Assembly (NCBI GenBank): GCA_021737145.1
Contig: JAIPEN010000009.1
Span: 62,001 to 126,000 of the forward strand
Source of the DNA: Desulfarculaceae bacterium
Lineage (GTDB): Bacteria > Desulfobacterota > Desulfarculia > Desulfarculales > Desulfarculaceae
Direction of reading: 5' to 3'
DNA: 64,000 nucleotides
Part shown: positions 8,693-16,692 of the stretch, in pieces
Layout: every line of letters starts with the position of its first letter
How positions within the stretch are numbered: the first letter of the stretch is position 1
The notes under the pieces: generated by a model
Database searches by the model: none
What the model was told of the DNA's origin: nothing
What the model saw: only the letters and a program-made list of their open reading frames with translations
Translations under genes and position numbers: made by a program

Positions 8693-8770
8693 GACAAATC
8701 TCTCCTTAATGCCCCATGAGTCTATCTTGGAGTGACTTTCCTGGCAAGCCCGGGCCTTGGCAGTTGCGCG

Positions 8771-8852
8771 CCGGCTTCGCCAGACGTCCAAGGGCTGCGT
8801 TAGCGGCTGCCGCTCGCCGGATGCCTTGTCCGCGAACGCCTGGCTGTGCCGG
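8771..8852 (-). repeat. Intergenic repeat core, diverged
   Basis: On the minus strand it reads GGCACAGCCAGGCG, then GGACAAGGCATCCGGCGAGC, a central part and GTCTGGCGAAGCCGG. This is the order of segments found in the cores at 3093 and 61332 and inside the two full elements. The central hairpin is eroded. It fills most of the gap between the FmdB gene and xthA. Confidence 0.5.
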
Positions 8853-8933
8853 GGTTAGGGCCAGCGCTGGCAGGTAAAGTAAGGTATCTAGGAATAATAA
8901 TAAGTAACCCCACACCTGAGAAAGAGACGCCAT

Positions 8934-9704
8934 ATGAGCTGGAGCCTGGCCACATTCAACGTCAACGGGGTGCGCGCCCGCCTGCCCCTGCTGCTGGACT
9001 GGCTGGGCACCGCCGCGCCCGAGGTGGCCTGCCTGCAAGAGACCAAGGTGCAGGACGCCGATTTCCCGGCCTCGGCCTTCGAGGAGCTGGGCTACCATGC
9101 CACCTTCCACGGCCAGAAATCCTTCAACGGGGTGGCCGTGCTCAGCAAGGAAAAGCCGTCCGAGGTGCTCACCGGCCTGGACGACGGCGACGAGCAGGCC
9201 AGGGTGTTGGCCGTGAAGCTCGGCCAGGGCTGGGTGGTCAATCTCTACGTGCCCCAGGGCCGCGAGGTGGGCCACGAGGCCTTCGAGTACAAGTTGGCCT
9301 TTTTGGCCCGGGTGCGCGCCTGGCTGTCCGAGCGTTTCCAGGCCTCTGATCCCTTGGCCGTGGTGGGCGACATGAACGTGGCTCCCACCGACCTGGACGT
9401 CTACGACCCCAAGCGCATGGCCGGCAAGGTGAGCTGCACCCCGGAGGAGCGCGAGGCCCTGGAGGCCATCAAGGGCTGGGGCCTGGCCGACATGTTCCGC
9501 AAGCACCACCCGGATCAAAAGCAGTTCACCTTTTGGGACTACCGCCTGCCCCAATCGTTCAAGCGGGACCTGGGTTGGCGCATCGACCTGATCCTGGCCA
9601 GCACGCCCCTGGCCAAGGCCTGCGAGGAGTGCCTGGTGGACACCGAACCCCGGGGCCGCGCCAAGCCCAGCGACCACACTCCGGTGGTGGCCCGCTTCGC
9701 ATAG
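8934..9704 (+). CDS. xthA: Exodeoxyribonuclease III (AP endonuclease)
   Basis: A 256-aa enzyme of base-excision repair that cuts at abasic sites and digests 3' ends of duplex DNA. Motifs of the EEP/ExoIII fold: TFNVNGVRAR, CLQETKV (metal Glu), VNLYVPQG, GDMNVAPTDLDVYDP (Asp/Asn pair), GWRIDLILAS and the catalytic SDHTPV near the end. Length matches XthA/ExoA proteins. The upstream AAGAGACGCCAT stretch gives a usable ribosome site for ATG at 8934. It appears to be a single-gene unit. Confidence 0.94.
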   Translation: MSWSLATFNVNGVRARLPLLLDWLGTAAPEVACLQETKVQDADFPASAFEELGYHATFHGQKSFNGVAVLSKEKPSEVLTGLDDGDEQARVLAVKLGQGWVVNLYVPQGREVGHEAFEYKLAFLARVRAWLSERFQASDPLAVVGDMNVAPTDLDVYDPKRMAGKVSCTPEEREALEAIKGWGLADMFRKHHPDQKQFTFWDYRLPQSFKRDLGWRIDLILASTPLAKACEECLVDTEPRGRAKPSDHTPVVARFA

Positions 9705-9772
9705 GACCCTTGCCCCTGCTCCGCGCCGGTGCTATGGTGGGCCATTGAGCGGCTCAATCGGGAGGACTCGCC

Positions 9773-9886
9773 GTGAACTGGCAATTCTATTTGATCGTGG
9801 GCGGTTCCATCGCCTTGGCCCTGCTGATCACCTGGCTGGGCAAGCGCGAGAAAACGGACGAGCAAGCCTCCTCCCCGGAGGCCTAG
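9773..9886 (+). CDS. Small single-pass membrane protein (37 aa)
   Basis: GTG start with GGAGG seven bases upstream. The product is a 37-residue peptide with one hydrophobic helix (FYLIVGGSIALALLITWL) followed by a charged tail (GKREKTDEQ). The ribosome site, the helix and codon use like its neighbours argue for a real small membrane protein of the type often missed by gene finders. Function is unknown; it sits alone between xthA and the liv promoter. Confidence 0.6.
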   Translation: MNWQFYLIVGGSIALALLITWLGKREKTDEQASSPEA

Positions 9887-9915
9887 CCATCCGGTCTCCG
9901 GACCCGCCGGTCCGC

Positions 9916-9942
9916 TTGACACCACGCCCGCCTTTACATAAT
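9916..9942 (+). promoter_or_regulatory. Candidate sigma-70 promoter of the liv operon
   Basis: A perfect -35 box TTGACA (9916-9921) and CATAAT (9937-9942) with a short 15-base spacer, in a locally AT-richer stretch about 70 bases before the first livJ gene. Spacing is suboptimal. Confidence 0.4.
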
Positions 9943-9971
9943 TTGAACCGTGTTCATTTTCTGACTTCTTT

Positions 9972-9993
9972 GAGGGCGCATGCCCGCGCCCTC
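9972..9993 (+). promoter_or_regulatory. Leader hairpin before livJ1
   Basis: GAGGGCGC, loop ATGCCC, GCGCCCTC: a perfect eight-pair stem in the 5' leader, just upstream of the ribosome site. There is no T-run, so it is not a terminator; it may stabilise the mRNA or control translation. Confidence 0.4.
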
Positions 9994-10014
9994 GTTCGCT
10001 AGGGAGTGATGAAC

Positions 10015-11172
10015 ATGCCGCGATGTCCTGCCCGGATAGGTCTGGCAATCCTGGCCGCCGCGCTGGGCCTGGTTCTGGCCTGGGGCCCGGCCCCGGCGGC
10101 GGACAAGGCCCCCGTGGTGGTGGGCGCGGTGCTGCCCATGACCGGGGCGGTGGCCGCCTATGGCCAGATGGCCTGGAACGGGGTCAAGCTGGCCCACCAA
10201 ATGCGCCCCACGGTGAACGGCCGCCCGGTGAAGTTGGTGCTGGCCGACAACAAGAGCGACAACGTGGAGGCGGCCAACGCCGCCAGCCGTCTCATTAAAA
10301 AAGAAGGCGCTCTGGCCATTTTGGGCCCGGCCACCAGCGGCCGGGCCCTTGCCGTTGTCCCCCTGTGCGAAGCGGCCAAGCGTCCCATGATTAGCCCCAG
10401 CGCCACCAACCCCCTGGTGACCCAGGGCAAGCGCTACGCCTTCAGGGTGTGCTTCATCGACCCCTTCCAGGGGGCCAAGGCGGCCGAGTTCGCCTATCAG
10501 ACCCTGGGGGCCAGAAAGGCCGCCCTGATCATCGACGTGGCCCAGGACTACTGCGTGGGCCTGGGCGGCTTTTTCATGAAGGCCTTCAAGAAGTTGGGGG
10601 GCAAGGTGGTGGCGGTGACCAAGTGCGCCACCGGGGACCAGGACTTCAGCGCCCAGTTGGGCACGGTCATGTCCTCCGGGGCCGACCTGCTCTATCTGCC
10701 CAACTACTACACCGAGGACGCCCTGGTGGCCCGCCAGGCCAAGGAGCTGGGCCTCGAGCTGCCCATCCTCTCGGGCGACGGGGCCCACGCCCCGGAGCTG
10801 ATCAAGATCGGGGGGCGGTCGGTGGAGGGGCTGATGTTCACCGCCCTGTTCAACCCGGTCAAGCCGGCCAACCCCACCGCGGCCAAGTTCTTCGAGCTCT
10901 ACGCCCGGGCCCGCCAAAAGGGCGAGCTCGGCGAGGACATGACCGCCTTCCACGCCCTGGGGGCGGACACCTATCTGGTGCTTCTGAACGCGGTGAAGCG
11001 CTCGCGCACCAGCAACGGGCCCAACGTGCGCGCCGCCCTGGCCGCCACCAAAGACTTTCCGGGGGTGAGCGGCACCATCAACATCGGACCGGACGGCAAC
11101 GCCGTAAAAAGCGTGACCGTGCTCAAGGTCCAGGACGGCCGGTTCGCTTACGTGACCACCATGAACCCCTGA
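10015..11172 (+). CDS. livJ: Branched-chain amino acid-type ABC transporter substrate-binding protein 1
   Basis: Periplasmic Leu/Ile/Val-binding-family protein (type I fold) of about 385 aa. A Sec signal (GLAILAAALGLVLAWGPAPA) precedes the mature start ADKAPVVVGAVLPMTGAVAAYG, the standard LivJ opening. Conserved blocks include NAASRLIKKEGALAILGP, SPSATNPLVTQGK and DQDFSAQL. ATG at 10015 has GGGAG at good spacing; ATG at 10009 is a close alternative. It is the first of three consecutive paralogues and the most diverged of them. Liv-type systems in anaerobes also import aromatic or dicarboxylic acids, so the substrate need not be an amino acid. Confidence 0.9.
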   Translation: MPRCPARIGLAILAAALGLVLAWGPAPAADKAPVVVGAVLPMTGAVAAYGQMAWNGVKLAHQMRPTVNGRPVKLVLADNKSDNVEAANAASRLIKKEGALAILGPATSGRALAVVPLCEAAKRPMISPSATNPLVTQGKRYAFRVCFIDPFQGAKAAEFAYQTLGARKAALIIDVAQDYCVGLGGFFMKAFKKLGGKVVAVTKCATGDQDFSAQLGTVMSSGADLLYLPNYYTEDALVARQAKELGLELPILSGDGAHAPELIKIGGRSVEGLMFTALFNPVKPANPTAAKFFELYARARQKGELGEDMTAFHALGADTYLVLLNAVKRSRTSNGPNVRAALAATKDFPGVSGTINIGPDGNAVKSVTVLKVQDGRFAYVTTMNP

Positions 11173-11227
11173 GCCCGCCTGCGGCCGGGGTGTGTAATTT
11201 TTAGTTTGTCTATCTCGGGGTGATGAC

Positions 11228-12337
11228 ATGAAGAAAATGCTTCTGATGCTGGGGGCTCTGGTCCTGTGCGCGGGAACCGCCCTGGCCGCCGAACTGGTCA
11301 GGCTGGGGGTGGTCTTTCCCATGACCGGCCCGGCCGCGGTCTACGGACAGAACGGTATCAAGGGCCTCAAGCTGGCCCAGGAAAACCGTCCCACCGTGTT
11401 GGGCCGCCCGGTCAAGCTGATGATCGTCGACAACAAGTCCGACAAGGTGGAGGCCACCAACGCGGCCAACCGGGTGATCCAAAAGGACGAGGTCTGCGCC
11501 CTCATCGGCTGCCTGACCTCCTCCAACTCCCTGGCCGCCGCGCCGGTGGCCGAAAAGGCCAAGGTGCCCATGCTCAGCCCCTGGGCCACCAACCCCCTGG
11601 TCACCCAGAAGAAGGAATACGTCTTCCGCATCTGCTTCATCGACCCCTTCCAGGGCGCGGTGGCCGCCAAGTTCGCCCGCGAAAACCTCAAGGCCAAGAC
11701 CGTGGCCCTGATGATCGACATCAGCCAGGACTACAGCGTGGGCATCGCCGGCTTCTTCCAGCGGGCCTTCACCAAGCTGGGCGGCAAGGTGGTCCTCAAG
11801 ACCCACTACAACACCGGGGACCAGGATTTCAGCGCCCAGCTGGGGGCCATCCAGGCGGCCAAGCCGGACATCATCTACGTGCCCGGCTACTTCACCGAGG
11901 ATGCCCTCATCGCCCGCCAGGCCCGCGAGCTGGGGCTCACGCAGCCGCTGCTGTCGGGCGACGCGGCCCAGGCCGACGAGCTGATCAAGATCGGGGGCAA
12001 GGCGGTGGAGGGGCTCTACTTCACCACCCACTTCGACGAGCAGGGGGTGACCACCGCCAGCGGCAAGCACTTCGTGGCCGCCTACCGCAAGGCCTACGAC
12101 GAGGCCCCGGACTCGGTGAGCGCCCTGAGCTACGACTCCTACAACGCCCTGCTGGACGCCATGGAGCGGGCGAAGAGCACCGACGCGGCCAAGGTGTCGG
12201 CCGCCCTGGCCCAGACCAAGGACTTCCAGGGGGTCACCGGGGTGCTCACCCTGGTGGACCACAACGCGGTGAAACCGGCGGTGATTCTACAGGTCAAAAA
12301 CGGCAATTTCGCCTACGTGGCCACGGTGAATCCCTAG
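11228..12337 (+). CDS. livJ: Branched-chain amino acid-type ABC transporter substrate-binding protein 2
   Basis: A 369-aa periplasmic binding protein, second paralogue of the tandem set. The signal peptide LMLGALVLCAGTALA leads into ELVRLGVVFPMTGPAAVYG. It shares with its neighbours FIDPFQGAVAAKFA, DQDFSAQLGAIQ, GDAAQADELIKIGGKAVEG and TTHFDEQGVTTASGK. It is visibly closer to paralogue 3 than to paralogue 1 (for example both have KAVEG-YFTTHFDEQGVTT-type loops). It lies 55 bases after livJ1 in the same operon. Differences in the ligand pocket would set specificity, but these cannot be read from motifs alone. Confidence 0.92.
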   Translation: MKKMLLMLGALVLCAGTALAAELVRLGVVFPMTGPAAVYGQNGIKGLKLAQENRPTVLGRPVKLMIVDNKSDKVEATNAANRVIQKDEVCALIGCLTSSNSLAAAPVAEKAKVPMLSPWATNPLVTQKKEYVFRICFIDPFQGAVAAKFARENLKAKTVALMIDISQDYSVGIAGFFQRAFTKLGGKVVLKTHYNTGDQDFSAQLGAIQAAKPDIIYVPGYFTEDALIARQARELGLTQPLLSGDAAQADELIKIGGKAVEGLYFTTHFDEQGVTTASGKHFVAAYRKAYDEAPDSVSALSYDSYNALLDAMERAKSTDAAKVSAALAQTKDFQGVTGVLTLVDHNAVKPAVILQVKNGNFAYVATVNP

Positions 12338-12375
12338 CGTGGCGGCGCCCAACTCCTGGCTGCGCGGCGCGCGGC

Positions 12376-12426
12376 GCGATTTGTCTCCTCGCCGTACCGC
12401 GGTGTACGCCTGCGTCGCCAAATCGC
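12376..12426. repeat. Hairpin-forming intergenic repeat between livJ2 and livJ3
   Basis: GCGATTTG (12376) and CAAATCGC (12419) are perfect inverted arms around an inner CGTACCGCGGTGTACG hairpin. The gap of about 150 bases between livJ2 and livJ3 holds no gene. The layout (outer arms, central GTAC hairpin) resembles the other repeat cores, but sequence identity is weak, so membership is uncertain. Confidence 0.45.
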
Positions 12427-12490
12427 TGGCCGACGGACTTGGACGCCGCTTGGACGCAGTTGTCTGTCCGGCTCCGAAGGAGGAGCAGGC

Positions 12491-13612
12491 ATGATCCGCA
12501 AGTTAGTGCTTCTGCTGTGGGCCATGGCCTTGCTCCTGGGGTTGGCTTCCGTGGCTCCGGCGGCCGAGCCCATCAAGATCGGCCTGATTTTGCCCATGAC
12601 CGGCCCGGCCGCCGCCTATGGCGACATGGCCTACAAGGGCATCCAGATGGCCCAGGCCAAGCGGCCCGAGGTGCTGGGGCGGCCGGTGAAGCTCTTGCTG
12701 ATGGACAACAAGTCCGAGAAGGTGGAAAGCTCCAACGCGGCCAACCGGCTCATCCAGCGGGACAAGGTGGCCCTGATCATCGGGGCGCTGAGCTCCACGC
12801 CCACCATGGCCGCCGCGCCGGTGGCCGAGGACGCGGGGGTGCCCCTGGTCAGCGGCTGGGCCACCAACCCCCTGGTCACCAAAAAGAAGAAGTACATCTT
12901 CCGCACCTGCTTCATCGACCCCTTCCAGGGCGCGGTGGCCGCCCGCTTCGCCTTTGACACCCTCCGGGCCCGCAAGGCCGCGGTGCTCATCGACATCTCC
13001 CGCGACTACTCCATGGGCCTGGCCAGCTTTTTCATCAAGGCCTTCAAGAAGCTGGGCGGCAAGATCGTGGCCCGCGCCATGTACAGCCACGGCGACCAGG
13101 AGTTCAGCGCCCAGCTAGGCATGATCAAAAAGCGCTCGCCCGACCTCATCTACCTGCCCGGCTACCTGCCCGAGCTGCCGCTTATCGTGCGCCAGGCTCG
13201 CAAGATGGGCCTGGAGCAACCTTTTCTGGGAGGCGACTCGGCCCAGGCCGACGAGGTGGTCAAGATCGGGGGCAAGGCGGTGGAGGGCTTTTACCTCACC
13301 ACCCACTTCGACGAGCAGGGGGTGACCACCCCGGCGGGCAAGAGCTACGCCAGCGACTACCGCAAGAAGCACAACAAGGCCCCCGACGCCCTGGGCGCCC
13401 TGGGTTACGACGCCTACAACGTGGTCTTGGACGCCCTGGCCAAGGCCGGCTCCACCGACCCGGCCAAGGTGACCAAGGCCATGGAGGCCACCAAGGGCTT
13501 TGCCGGGGTATGCGGCGTCATGGACATCGTGGAGCACAACGCGGTGAAACCGGTGGTGGTTCTGACCGTGGACAAGGGTAGGTTCAAATACGTCACCACC
13601 GTAAAGCCGTGA
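12491..13612 (+). CDS. livJ: Branched-chain amino acid-type ABC transporter substrate-binding protein 3
   Basis: A 373-aa periplasmic binding protein, third paralogue. The signal region LVLLLWAMALLLGLASVAPA precedes AEPIKIGLILPMTGPAAAYG. Conserved blocks are SNAANRLIQRDKVALIIG, GWATNPLVTKKKKYIFRT, IDISRDYSMGLA and GDSAQADEVVKIGGKAVEG. AGGAGGAG ends five bases before ATG. It is the copy nearest the permease genes. Having three adjacent binding proteins for one permease/ATPase set suggests a broadened substrate range. Orthology to a specific characterised LivJ, HmtA or aromatic-acid binder cannot be decided here. Confidence 0.92.
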   Translation: MIRKLVLLLWAMALLLGLASVAPAAEPIKIGLILPMTGPAAAYGDMAYKGIQMAQAKRPEVLGRPVKLLLMDNKSEKVESSNAANRLIQRDKVALIIGALSSTPTMAAAPVAEDAGVPLVSGWATNPLVTKKKKYIFRTCFIDPFQGAVAARFAFDTLRARKAAVLIDISRDYSMGLASFFIKAFKKLGGKIVARAMYSHGDQEFSAQLGMIKKRSPDLIYLPGYLPELPLIVRQARKMGLEQPFLGGDSAQADEVVKIGGKAVEGFYLTTHFDEQGVTTPAGKSYASDYRKKHNKAPDALGALGYDAYNVVLDALAKAGSTDPAKVTKAMEATKGFAGVCGVMDIVEHNAVKPVVVLTVDKGRFKYVTTVKP

Positions 13613-13649
13613 GCCTGCCCCTTGGGCCCGGCATATTGAGTTAGGCAAT

Positions 13650-14537
13650 ATGGACGCGGCCCAACTAACCCAACAGATGATCAACGGCCTGACCCTGGGC
13701 AGCCTGTATGCGCTCATCGCCATCGGCTACACCATGGTCTACGGCATCCTGCGCCTGATCAACTTCGCCCACGGCGACGTGCTCATGGTGGGCTGCTACT
13801 TCGCCTGGTTCGGGGCGGTGCAGTTCGGCCTGCCCTGGTGGGTGGCGCTCATGGGCTCCATGGCCCTCACCGCCGCCCTGGGGGTGCTCATCGACCAGGG
13901 GGCCTACCGCCCCTTGAGGCAGGCGCCGCGCATCAGCGCCCTGATCACCGCCATCGGGGTGAGCTTCTTTTTGGAAAACCTGGGCCTGGTGGTCTTCGGC
14001 GGCCGCCCCAAGGCCTTTGCCCGGCCGGAGATGTTCAACCACATCTACCAGTGGGGCGAGGTGAGGGTGCTCTCCTTGTCCATCTGGGTGCCCATCCTCA
14101 CCGCCATCATCCTAGCCGGGCTGATCCTGTTCATCCACCGCACCAGGATGGGCATGGCCATGCGGGCTCTCAGCCGCGACCTGGTCACCGTGCAGCTCAT
14201 GGGCATCGACCCCAACCGCATCATCGCGGCCACCTTCGCCCTGGGCAGCGCCCTGGCCGCGGCCGGTGGGGTGCTCTGGGCCATGAAATACCCCCAGATC
14301 AATCCGCTCATGGGTGTGCTGCCCGGGCTCAAGGCGTTCGTGGCCGCGGTGCTGGGCGGCATCGGCAACGTCACCGGGGCCATGCTGGGCGGCCTGCTCC
14401 TGGGCATGGCCGAGATCATGCTGGTGGCCCTGTTGCCCGAGCTGGCCGGCTACCGCGACGCCCTGGCCTTCGTAATGCTCATCGGCATCCTCATCTTCCG
14501 GCCCACCGGCATCATGGGCGAGGAGCTGCCCGAGTGA
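13650..14537 (+). CDS. livH: Branched-chain amino acid ABC transporter permease LivH
   Basis: A 295-aa inner-membrane permease with about eight helices. Opening QQMINGLTLGSLYALIAIGY and RLINFAHGDVLMVGCY are signatures of LivH/BraD; AVLGGIGNVTGAMLGGLLLG is the EAA-like loop that contacts the ATPases. It forms the channel with LivM. The start ATG at 13650 has only a weak ribosome site, though the protein begins at the expected place for the family. Its stop abuts the left end of the dispersed element at 14539, which separates it from livM. Confidence 0.95.
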   Translation: MDAAQLTQQMINGLTLGSLYALIAIGYTMVYGILRLINFAHGDVLMVGCYFAWFGAVQFGLPWWVALMGSMALTAALGVLIDQGAYRPLRQAPRISALITAIGVSFFLENLGLVVFGGRPKAFARPEMFNHIYQWGEVRVLSLSIWVPILTAIILAGLILFIHRTRMGMAMRALSRDLVTVQLMGIDPNRIIAATFALGSALAAAGGVLWAMKYPQINPLMGVLPGLKAFVAAVLGGIGNVTGAMLGGLLLGMAEIMLVALLPELAGYRDALAFVMLIGILIFRPTGIMGEELPE

Positions 14538-14538
14538 A

Positions 14539-14805
14539 GTTAGCCCGAATATTTCATGAGGGCTGTGCGTCCGGCTGCGTCAGCCGCCGGCATACTGTGT
14601 TGCTGGCTGCGCTCGGGCCTCGACGTAGCACTTTGGCTACGCCTGCGGCCCTCGCTTACCAGACGTCTTGTCTGCCGGCGGCTGACTGTGCCGGGCCTGG
14701 GCACAACCGTAACCAAACAGTGTTGGCACGTTTTTCATAGGGGAACCAATTAATATCGAATCGCTGTTTTATGCCACGCAACCCTCATGAAAAATTCGGG
14801 CTGAC
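14539..14805 (-). repeat. Dispersed element copy B with terminal inverted repeats (about 267 bp)
   Basis: Ends are 27-base inverted repeats (14539-14565 and 14779-14805) that match at 24 of 27 positions. The left end begins GTTAGCCCGAATATTTCATG. On the minus strand the interior aligns along its full length with copy A (23923-24185): GGCATAAAAC, TATGAAAAA, CCCAGGCCCGGCACAG, AGCCGCCGGCAGACAAG, GGCGTAGCCAAAG and CTACGTCGAGGCCCGAG in the same order. The core folds into nested hairpins. No transposase is encoded. It sits between livH and livM and runs into the livM reading frame. Confidence 0.8.
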
Positions 14806-15907
14806 CGCTCTGCTCAAGCCGGGCGGCCTGCTCTCGCCCGGGGCTCTGCCCCCGGCCCACCAGACCCGGCGGCGGGACACCATGCTCACCATCGGGGCCT
14901 GCCTGCTGGCGGCCCTGGGCCTGTGGCTGCTGGAGGGCCACGCCTCGGGCTATGTGGTGCACCTGACCTGCGTGGGGGCCATCTTCGCCACCCTGGCGGT
15001 CAGCTACAACCTTATCAACGGGGTCACCGGCCAGTTCTCCCTGGAGCCCAACGCCTTCGTGGCCTGCGGGGCCTATGTAACCGCCCTGCTCACCCTCTCG
15101 CCCGCCGAGAAGGAGGCCTCCTTCATCCTGGAGCCCCTGATCTGGCCGCTGAGCGCCTTTTCCATCCCCCTGCTGCCCGCCCTGGTCATCGCCGGACTGC
15201 TCACCGCGCTCATGGCCTTCTTGATGGGCTTCCCGGTGTTCAGGGTGCGCGGCGACTACCTGGCCATAGTCACCCTGGGCTTCGGCGAGGTGATCCGGGT
15301 GGTGGCCAACAACGCCCAGAGCGTGACCAACGGCCCCCTGGGGCTCAAGGGCATTCCCCACATCACCAACCTGTGGTGGTCCTGGGGCCTGTTGGCGGTG
15401 TGCCTGTTCTTCATCGTGCGCCTGGTGCACAGCTCCTACGGCCGGGCGCTCATGGCCATCCGCGAGGACGAGACCGCGGCCGAGGCCATGGGCATCAACG
15501 CCTTTTGGCACAAGATGCTGGCCTTCACCCTGAGCGCCTTTTTCGAGGGAGTGGCCGGCGGCCTGCTGGCCCACCTCATCACCACCATCAGCCCCAGCCT
15601 GTTCACCTTCTTCCTCACCTTCAATCTGCTGATCATCATCGTGGTGGGCGGCCTGGGCTCCACCACCGGGGCGGTGCTGGGGGCCTTTTTGTTCACCTAC
15701 GGCGGGGAGTGGCTCCGGGTGGTGGAGGAGCCCATGCAGCTCATGGGCCTGGACATACCGGGCATCCCGGGCATGCGCATGGTCATCTTCAGCCTGATCC
15801 TGGTGGGGGTGATGATCTTCCTGCGCCGCGGCATCCTGGGGCGCCACGACTTCTCCTGGCGCTGGCTGCTGGCCTCCCTGGGCCTGGGACGGGGGAGCAA
15901 GGCGTGA
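14771..15907 (+). CDS. livM: Branched-chain amino acid ABC transporter permease LivM
   Basis: A 378-aa permease with about ten membrane segments, partner of LivH. Family blocks are LAVSYNLINGVTGQFSLEPNAF-like (AVSYNLINGVTGQFS), FRVRGDYLAIVTLGFGEV, IREDETAAEAMGIN and VVGGLGSTTGAVLGA. The start is unusual: ATG at 14771 lies inside the dispersed element and the first dozen residues (MPRNPHEKFGLT) are encoded by its right terminal repeat, with no clear ribosome site. ATG at 14882 (MLTIGACLLAALG) is an alternative that would still keep all membrane helices. The stop overlaps the livG start by four bases. Confidence 0.93.
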   Translation: MPRNPHEKFGLTALLKPGGLLSPGALPPAHQTRRRDTMLTIGACLLAALGLWLLEGHASGYVVHLTCVGAIFATLAVSYNLINGVTGQFSLEPNAFVACGAYVTALLTLSPAEKEASFILEPLIWPLSAFSIPLLPALVIAGLLTALMAFLMGFPVFRVRGDYLAIVTLGFGEVIRVVANNAQSVTNGPLGLKGIPHITNLWWSWGLLAVCLFFIVRLVHSSYGRALMAIREDETAAEAMGINAFWHKMLAFTLSAFFEGVAGGLLAHLITTISPSLFTFFLTFNLLIIIVVGGLGSTTGAVLGAFLFTYGGEWLRVVEEPMQLMGLDIPGIPGMRMVIFSLILVGVMIFLRRGILGRHDFSWRWLLASLGLGRGSKA

Positions 15908-16692
15908 GCCAGCCCATCCTCCAGGCGCGGGGCCTGACGGTGCGCTTCGGCGGGCTCACCGCCGTGGACCGGGTGGAGCTGGACCTGCCCGAGGGCCAGT
16001 TGGCCGGGCTTATCGGCCCCAACGGGGCGGGCAAGACCACCTGCTTCAACCTGTTCACCGGGCGCATCAAGCCCAACGAGGGCAAGCTCACCTTCGCGGG
16101 ACAGCCCATCGTGGGCCTGAGGCCCAGCCGCATCAACCAACTGGGCATGGCCCGCACCTTTCAGAACATCCGCCTGTTCGGGGAGCTCAGCGTGCTGGAC
16201 AACGTGCTGGTGGGCTTTCACGGCGGGCTCAAGAGCAACTTCCTCTCGGCCATCCTGCGCCTGCCGGGCTATGTGGCCGAGGAGCGGGGCATGCAGCGCC
16301 GGGCCGGGGAGATATTGGAGCTGACCGGCCTCACCCGCCTGCGCGACGAGCCAGCGGGCAGTTTGGCCTATGGCCAGCAGCGCCTGCTGGAGATCGCCCG
16401 GGCCCTGGCCACCGATCCCAAGCTGATCCTCCTGGACGAGCCGGCCGCGGGCATGAACCCCCAGGAGACCACCGGGCTGGCCGCCTTGGTGCGCCGCCTG
16501 CGCGACGAGCTGGGGGTCACCGTGCTGCTCATAGAGCACGACATGCGCTTTGTGATGAAGCTCTGCGAGCAGATCACCGTCTTGGACCACGGCAAGGTCA
16601 TCGCCCGGGGCGCGCCCCACCAGGTGCAGCGTGACCCGGCGGTGATCCAGGCCTATCTGGGGGCGGGCGAGGGCGAGGGGGTGGCCTCGTGA
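15904..16692 (+). CDS. livG: Branched-chain amino acid ABC transporter ATP-binding protein LivG
   Basis: A 262-aa ATPase of the importer. Walker A is GPNGAGKTT near residue 40, the Q-loop region reads ARTFQNIRLF, the signature is the LivG-type variant LAYGQQRLLEIARALA, and Walker B is LILLDEPAAGMNP, followed by the IEHDM switch histidine. Start is GTG at 15904, overlapping the livM stop (GTGA), so translation is coupled. The C-terminal extension (IQAYLGAGEGEG) is typical of LivG. It pairs with LivF on the cytoplasmic face. Confidence 0.95.
   Translation: MSQPILQARGLTVRFGGLTAVDRVELDLPEGQLAGLIGPNGAGKTTCFNLFTGRIKPNEGKLTFAGQPIVGLRPSRINQLGMARTFQNIRLFGELSVLDNVLVGFHGGLKSNFLSAILRLPGYVAEERGMQRRAGEILELTGLTRLRDEPAGSLAYGQQRLLEIARALATDPKLILLDEPAAGMNPQETTGLAALVRRLRDELGVTVLLIEHDMRFVMKLCEQITVLDHGKVIARGAPHQVQRDPAVIQAYLGAGEGEGVAS

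Noticed and set aside
12376-12426. Considered as a further copy of the dispersed element
   Set aside because: Only the hairpin layout is shared; the signature segments (GGCACAG, ACAAGGCG) are absent, so it is listed as a separate hairpin.
14717-14745. TTGGCACG resembling a sigma-54 -24 box
   Set aside because: No GC at the required distance for the -12 box, and it lies inside the dispersed element.
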